NCBI RefSeq assembly: GCF_047511655.1
Contig: NC_133405.1
Coordinates: 92,603,598-92,667,597, forward strand
Reading direction: 5' to 3'
DNA: 64,000 nt
From: Castor canadensis
Taxonomy: Eukaryota > Chordata > Mammalia > Rodentia > Castoridae
In this document: in pieces, positions 60,001 through 64,000 of the stretch
How the letters are laid out: each line of letters starts with the position of its first letter
How positions within the stretch are numbered: position 1 is the stretch's first letter
Notes under the pieces: generated by a model
Told to the model about the DNA's origin: nothing
The model's input: only the letters and a program-made list of their open reading frames with translations
Databases searched by the model: none
Translations under genes and position numbers: made by a program

Positions 60001-60075
60001 TATTCACTACAAGCAGTTCTCTCTTGTGACTGGGATTGAGACTGGAGTTGACCCCACATGCTTAGCTGCCCTTAC

Positions 60076-60389
60076 TATACTCTGCGTCCTTGAAGCATGC
60101 TCCCAAGCTGTCCTGTTCATCCAGACTGGCATTCTCCTCCTCCTCCTCGCTCTCAGTTCTCCAGTATGCTGGCCTCTTGATGGGCCGCTTCCCTGGAGTG
60201 CGCTGGGAAGCAGGACTGCTAGACACTGTACCCAGCCCACTGCTGGAGCTCGTACTGCTTCGGTCCTGCCCCCCGGTCCACCAGGCCTGCAGACTGGAGG
60301 TAGCTGGCGAAGATGATGAGGACTGCAGGTTGGCCATACACAGCATGCCCTGGATGGCCTCCTGAGTGCTGGGGGAGGCTGGGGCCTCA
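60076..60389 (-). CDS. PHF8: PHF8 coding exon D (Ser-rich and acidic region)
   Basis: This 314-bp exon runs from acceptor tttcccttgcag to donor GTAAGG. It holds T, 104 codons, and A. It encodes [20 protein letters not shown], then a low-complexity Ser run ([20 protein letters not shown]), [20 protein letters not shown], a basic patch ([15 protein letters not shown]) and an acidic run ([19 protein letters not shown]). This is close to the human PHF8 C-terminal region. The sequence looks disordered and rich in possible phosphorylation sites (inference). The intron that follows is 15.9 kb long. The open frames on the opposite strand here are shadows of this exon. Confidence 0.96.
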
Positions 60390-61114
60390 CTGCAAGGGAA
60401 AGAGGAGAAATGCTGAGGGAGTTTCTCTAGTTATCGGAAGAAACTAGTTATGAGAACAATAAGGAAGGAGGATTAACATCTGTGGGGATCAAGGTGGGAA
60501 GGAGGAGAAAATCATCCAAGGTGAAAACTAGAAACCAAGCTAAAGGATGAAGACAGCATCAAAGACTGCTTTCATGAAAAGCAGTCCTTCTTGCCTTGAG
60601 TCTCTCCAGACAACAGGCAAGCTGGCAAAACAGGAGGCACTCCTCTCTCCTTCTGTTCATCCATGCTGCATTCTTTCCTTTTTAAAAAAACAGCTCTCTT
60701 TCTATGACTCTTCCAACTTCCAAGGCACCCAAAATTGATTAGCCTTTAAGTCTATATATCCTATCACTGCCATATATTAAGTTTCTCAGGACATTTCATG
60801 TCTACTTTATTCATTCAGCCCAAGTGCCATGGACGATTCTTTGTCCATTTACATGGCTCAGTAAGCTGGAGGTGGTGGTATACACCTGTAATCCCAGCAC
60901 TCCTCCTGCAAAGGCAGGAGGATTGTGAGAATTCAAGGCCAGCATGGAATATATAATGAGACCCTGGCTCAAAAACCAAAAATAAAAAAAAAGTAAACAA
61001 AAATACAAATAAAATAGTTCAATAACTATCTGATTGGCTGGCCTAGCCTCATGGGTGGCAGGGGTGTGGTACTGTCTGAAGACCTGGAAAGAGGAGATCA
61101 AAGCTAGTACTCAC
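60390..61114 (-). other. PHF8: PHF8 intron between exons C and D
   Basis: A 725-bp intron; mostly unique, with one B1-like SINE. Confidence 0.85.
60858..60993 (+). mobile_element. B1-like SINE monomer
   Basis: Monomer ggtggtggtatacacctgta with a tail at 60977-60993; antisense to PHF8. Confidence 0.82.
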
Positions 61115-61248
61115 GTGAGGGCAGCATAGTCAGGTCCCCCCACCTGCCTGCTGGCCTTGAGTAGATCAAGAATTCCACCAGCTCCACTCCCATTCCCAAG
61201 CTTGCCTTCAACCCCTTCCACCATGTCCTCATCTGTTGTATAGTCCTC
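61115..61248 (-). CDS. PHF8: PHF8 coding exon C
   Basis: This 134-bp exon runs from acceptor tttctccaacag to donor GTGAGT. It has 44 codons plus AC of a split Thr codon. The peptide begins [20 protein letters not shown] and continues through [20 protein letters not shown]. It joins the preceding exon directly (..[14 protein letters not shown]..) and the next as ALT-EAPASP. The acidic start followed by a Gly-rich, Leu-containing segment is characteristic of the PHF8 C-terminal region. No domain is assigned here. Confidence 0.95.
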
Positions 61249-61830
61249 CTGTTGGAGAAAGAGCTTCAGTTGCCGTGGGCTGATCTGGTAAGGCTTCAAT
61301 ACATGATTGACAGTTTGACTGCTAATATCTTCTGAGCACCAAGTATAGAGCAAGTAATAACCAGAACATTCATTCTTTTATCATCTAAATCGTCACAGAA
61401 TCTATGTGAAGTATTATAACAACTATTTTACAGAGAAGGAAATCTACAGCTCAGCAAATTAAAATACTTTATTTGGGTCAAATCAGATAATCCTTTTGTT
61501 ATATCATACTGCCTTTTATTCTATTTTGTATAAAAGATTTTTAAAATATTTCAAATTATAATCTTTCATTCATACATTAAATAGCACTTAGCATATAATC
61601 TTTTACATAGTAAGTATTTCAGAAATTACACGCAGAGCTAGAGGTGTGGCTCAAGCAGTAGAGTTCCAGCTTTGCAAGCGTGAAGCCCTGTTTGAACCCT
61701 AGTCTCACACACAAAAAAGAGAAATTAAATGCATAGGATGTCTTTGCCCCTTCCTTAAGTAGAATAACAATCTGTCTTTTGTTTCCATAACCAGAATGAA
61801 CAGAAGAACAGATACAGGGCAGGCTCTTAC
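61249..61830 (-). other. PHF8: PHF8 intron between exons B and C
   Basis: A 582-bp intron with one ID SINE; otherwise unremarkable AT-rich sequence. Confidence 0.85.
61633..61714 (+). mobile_element. ID-like SINE
   Basis: Unit cagagctagaggtgtggctc to ccctagtctcacacac. Confidence 0.86.
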
Positions 61831-61916
61831 CTCAATGTCAAACTCAACTTCTCCAGGTTCACGAATTCGGTTGGGGTCAGAACAAGGCTTTGCACGGGGT
61901 AACTTCCGAGGAAATT
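61831..61916 (-). CDS. PHF8: PHF8 coding exon B
   Basis: This 86-bp exon follows an intron of 290 bp. The acceptor is ttgtgtcttag and the donor is GTAAGA. It reads AA (completing K), then [20 protein letters not shown] and GEVEFDIE, ending in phase 0. The proline/basic start and acidic end match the human PHF8 linker region downstream of the JmjC domain. The human protein, as I recall it, has V where this copy has I in PNRI. Confidence 0.95.
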
Positions 61917-62206
61917 CTAAGACACAATGGAATGTGCTTATTACGAAGCTAAGACTGCCATCTGAGCCAAACACCCAAAGGAAAGAAAATAAGATTGCAA
62001 TTTTTTTTGGAAGTAATGACCACCAGTAATGAATTTAAGAGAGGTGAGGAATTAACTGAAAAATAAATCTCTAAAGCAAAGAAAAACAATGGCTGTCTAC
62101 AGAGCCTGGTAAACCAAGAGTATCAACAAGCTCAGGCCTAAGGTCTTGAGTCTAGCAAAGGGGCCATAAAATGTGAAATTAGTAGGGCAAAAGAACAGAC
62201 ACATAC

Positions 62207-62385
62207 TTGGTCTTATTATTAGGGTTGCCTTCTCCTTTCCCAGTCTCTCGTCAATCTGTAGCTCATCATCTGAATCCAAGTCAAATTCATCTTCCATCAC
62301 CTGTTCTGCTACCAGCCTTGCTTTGTCTGCTTTTTTTGCAATTTTGGCCCTACGAGACTTGGATAAGCTTTTCACCCTCTTGGTA
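62207..62385 (-). CDS. PHF8: PHF8 coding exon A (first PHF8 exon in the window)
   Basis: PHF8 (KDM7B) is a nuclear Fe(II)/2-oxoglutarate JmjC histone demethylase that reads H3K4me3 through its PHD finger and removes H3K9me1/2 and H4K20me1. That is known of the family; those domains lie outside this window. This 179-bp exon holds T (ending a split codon), 59 codons, and A (starting the next). It encodes a basic stretch ([19 protein letters not shown]) followed by an acidic one ([17 protein letters not shown]) and IIRP, which matches the middle/C-terminal part of human PHF8 as I recall it. The acceptor is tttctcgccag and the donor is GTATGT. The split codon A|AA joins to the next exon as IIRP-K-FPRKL, as in human. 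No frame-breaking change is visible. PHF2 and KDM7A are paralogues but lack this C-terminal sequence. Confidence 0.95.
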
Positions 62386-62539
62386 CTGGCGAGAAAGGGA
62401 AAGAGAACATAAATACATTCATGCACAAAGCTACACTGGGGAGTGTAACTTTAAGGTAGAACACATTGCTTAAAATCATGTATAAATCCCCTGTGTTCAA
62501 TCCCTATGATCATAAACAAACAAACAAACAAAAAATGAA

Positions 62540-63970
62540 AACAACTAAGATGGCAATTTTCCCCAAACTGATCTATCTATAAATTGAGTGCAATCCCTAT
62601 CAAAATCCATCCGGGTTTTTTTTTTAATAAAAGTTGACCAAATGACAGTAAAATAAAATCAGACATGCAAAGGAAGAACTTAAAATAGCCAACACTGTTT
62701 TGAAGAACAAGGTCAGAGGACTTATACTACTCAATTTCAAAATTTACTATTATAAAGCTATAGTAACCATAGTGTGATATTGGCATAAGGATAGACATAT
62801 AGATGAATGGAACAGAATTGTGAATCCAGAATAAACTATTAAATTTATGACTATTTTTGACAAATGTAACATGACAATTCAGTGTGGGAAAGGATGATCT
62901 TTTCAACAAATGGTGCTGAGACAGAAGGATCTTGAGATCTTGAGACAGGAGCCAGCCTGAACTACATAGTGAGAGGGGAGGGGAGGAGAGGGAAGGAAAG
63001 GAGAGAGGACCATAATCACACAAAAAGATGTTTGACATCATTATGAGCCATTATGGAAATGCAAATCAAAACATTCCTGGTGGCCCACACCTATAATCCC
63101 AGCACTCAGAGGAGGTTGAGGCAAGAGGATCATGAGTTCAGGGCAACCCTATGCTACATAGCAAGACACTGTTTCAACTAAACAAAATCAAAAACATTTT
63201 GACATTTGTGACAACATGGAGAAACCTGGAGGACATAGGCTAAGTGAAATAAGCCAGACAGAGAAGGAAATATTACATGATCTCACTTATATATGGAAAC
63301 CAAAAAATATATATATTCATAGGAACAAAAGGTAGCATGCTTATTACCAGGGGTAAAATGAGGTGGGAGAGATACTGCACAACAGGTACAAAGTTTCAGT
63401 TATGTAGAATGAGTCAGTTCTAGAAATCTAACAGACAGTAAGGTGATTACATTCAATAATACAGTGTTACAAACATGAAATTTCCTGATAGTAGATATAA
63501 GCATTCTTCACACACATACACGTAACTATATAAGGTGGATGTTAATTAGTTTGATTGTAATAATCATTTCACAAAGTAGATGCATATAAAAACGTATTGT
63601 ACACTGCAAAAAATGTAATTTTTATTACAAAAAACACAAACAATAAGATACCATTTTACACCCACCCAAATGTGTATACTCAAAAGGAAAACAATAACAA
63701 GTGTTAACTCATGATTGCTGGTAGAAATGTAAAATAGCACACTTTGGAATGTGTAGCAGCTTCTTAAAAAGCTAAACATAAACCTAGTAATTTTATTTCT
63801 AAGTGAGAATCAAAGACGTAAGTCCACATAAAAACTTAAACATGAATGCTCAAAGCATTAGTTAGAATAGCCCCAAAGTAGAACCAATCCAAATGACTGA
63901 CAACTAGTGAACAAGTAAACAAAATGTGGTATGTTCATAAAATGGAATATATAATGAAAAGGAACAATAA
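62540..63970 (+). mobile_element. L1 (+) fragments with SINE insertions
   Basis: ORF2 phrases (gagtgcaatccctatcaaaa; actatggatag-type region near 62780) and a 3'UTR (ccaggggtaaaatgaggtgg) are present. B1-like pieces sit at 62923-62999 and 63070-63190. From about 63640 another ORF2 piece begins, so at least two L1 copies are present. Confidence 0.7.
63070..63190 (+). mobile_element. B1-like SINE monomer
   Basis: Monomer ggtggcccacacctataatc, ending in ctgtttcaac. Confidence 0.82.
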
Positions 63971-63971
63971 A

Positions 63972-64000
63972 CCAGGCGCTGGTGGCTCATGCCTGTATCC
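63972..64000 (+). mobile_element. B1-like SINE, cut by the window end
   Basis: Begins ccaggcgctggtggctcatg, the usual B1 start of the dimeric SINE. Confidence 0.75.

Larger units (their letters stand above)
44153..60075 (-). other. PHF8: PHF8 15.9-kb intron (exons D to E)
   Basis: Dominated by + strand L1 sequence in several layers, with SINEs, LTR fragments and microsatellites listed separately. L2-like sequence lies at 44420-44640, MIR-like at 45150-45260. The stretches 54900-55570 and 58150-58510 are unassigned. Confidence 0.6.
62386..64000 (-). other. PHF8: PHF8 intron upstream of exon A (partial)
   Basis: Runs off the window. It carries L1 (+) pieces, B1-like SINEs and an ID 3' fragment (62490-62530, caaa repeats). 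No further PHF8 exon is seen. Confidence 0.8.

Noticed and set aside
60007..60365. Plus-strand open frames over PHF8 exon D
   Set aside because: They are antisense shadows of the GC-rich coding exon; the minus-strand frame matches PHF8 with correct splice sites.

Overview
The window is mammalian nuclear DNA. It has spliced exons with GT-AG introns, a processed pseudogene, L1 LINEs, MIR/L2 relics, MaLR and ERV LTRs, and very many short SINEs. Most SINEs are a tRNA-derived ID-like unit (A-box core tggctcaagtggtagag, B-box core agttcaaacc), alone or fused behind one or more B1/Alu-like 7SL-type monomers. This SINE style together with the L1 3' end points to a rodent, and my best guess is the beaver lineage (Castor). 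That species call is inference from repeat style, not proof.

The one recognisable functional gene is the 3' half of PHF8 (KDM7B), on the minus strand. Its eight last coding exons lie, in transcription order, at 62385-62207, 61916-61831, 61248-61115, 60389-60076, 44152-44057, 32036-31927, 28456-28120 and 27190-27102. They join in one frame and encode about 447 C-terminal residues ending in a basic tail (..[14 protein letters not shown]). The catalytic PHD and JmjC domains lie beyond 64000. A probable 3'UTR runs from 27101 down to about 24660. PHF8 is X-linked in placental mammals, so the window is probably X-chromosomal.

Positions 1 to about 24600 lie downstream of PHF8 and look intergenic. 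They hold an L1 3' end (1-563), a metallothionein processed pseudogene (1595-2011), a minute 3'-end L1 insertion (2668-2715), a solo ERV LTR inserted in a SINE (5234-5645), a C2H2 zinc-finger pseudogene split by an L1 (about 9835-11725), old L1 blocks, MaLR-type LTRs, a MER2-like DNA transposon and microsatellites.

Positions 27191-64000 are PHF8 exons separated by introns, two of them long (12.0 and 15.9 kb). The introns are filled mostly by old L1 sequence on the + strand, antisense to PHF8, plus SINE chains, LTR fragments, MIR and L2. I found no CRISPR array, prokaryotic-type system, rRNA, functional tRNA gene or complete provirus, and no convincing new biological system. The most notable points are the nested insertions with intact target-site duplications, the SINE multimers, and a 96-bp frame-neutral PHF8 exon with a weak 5' splice site.
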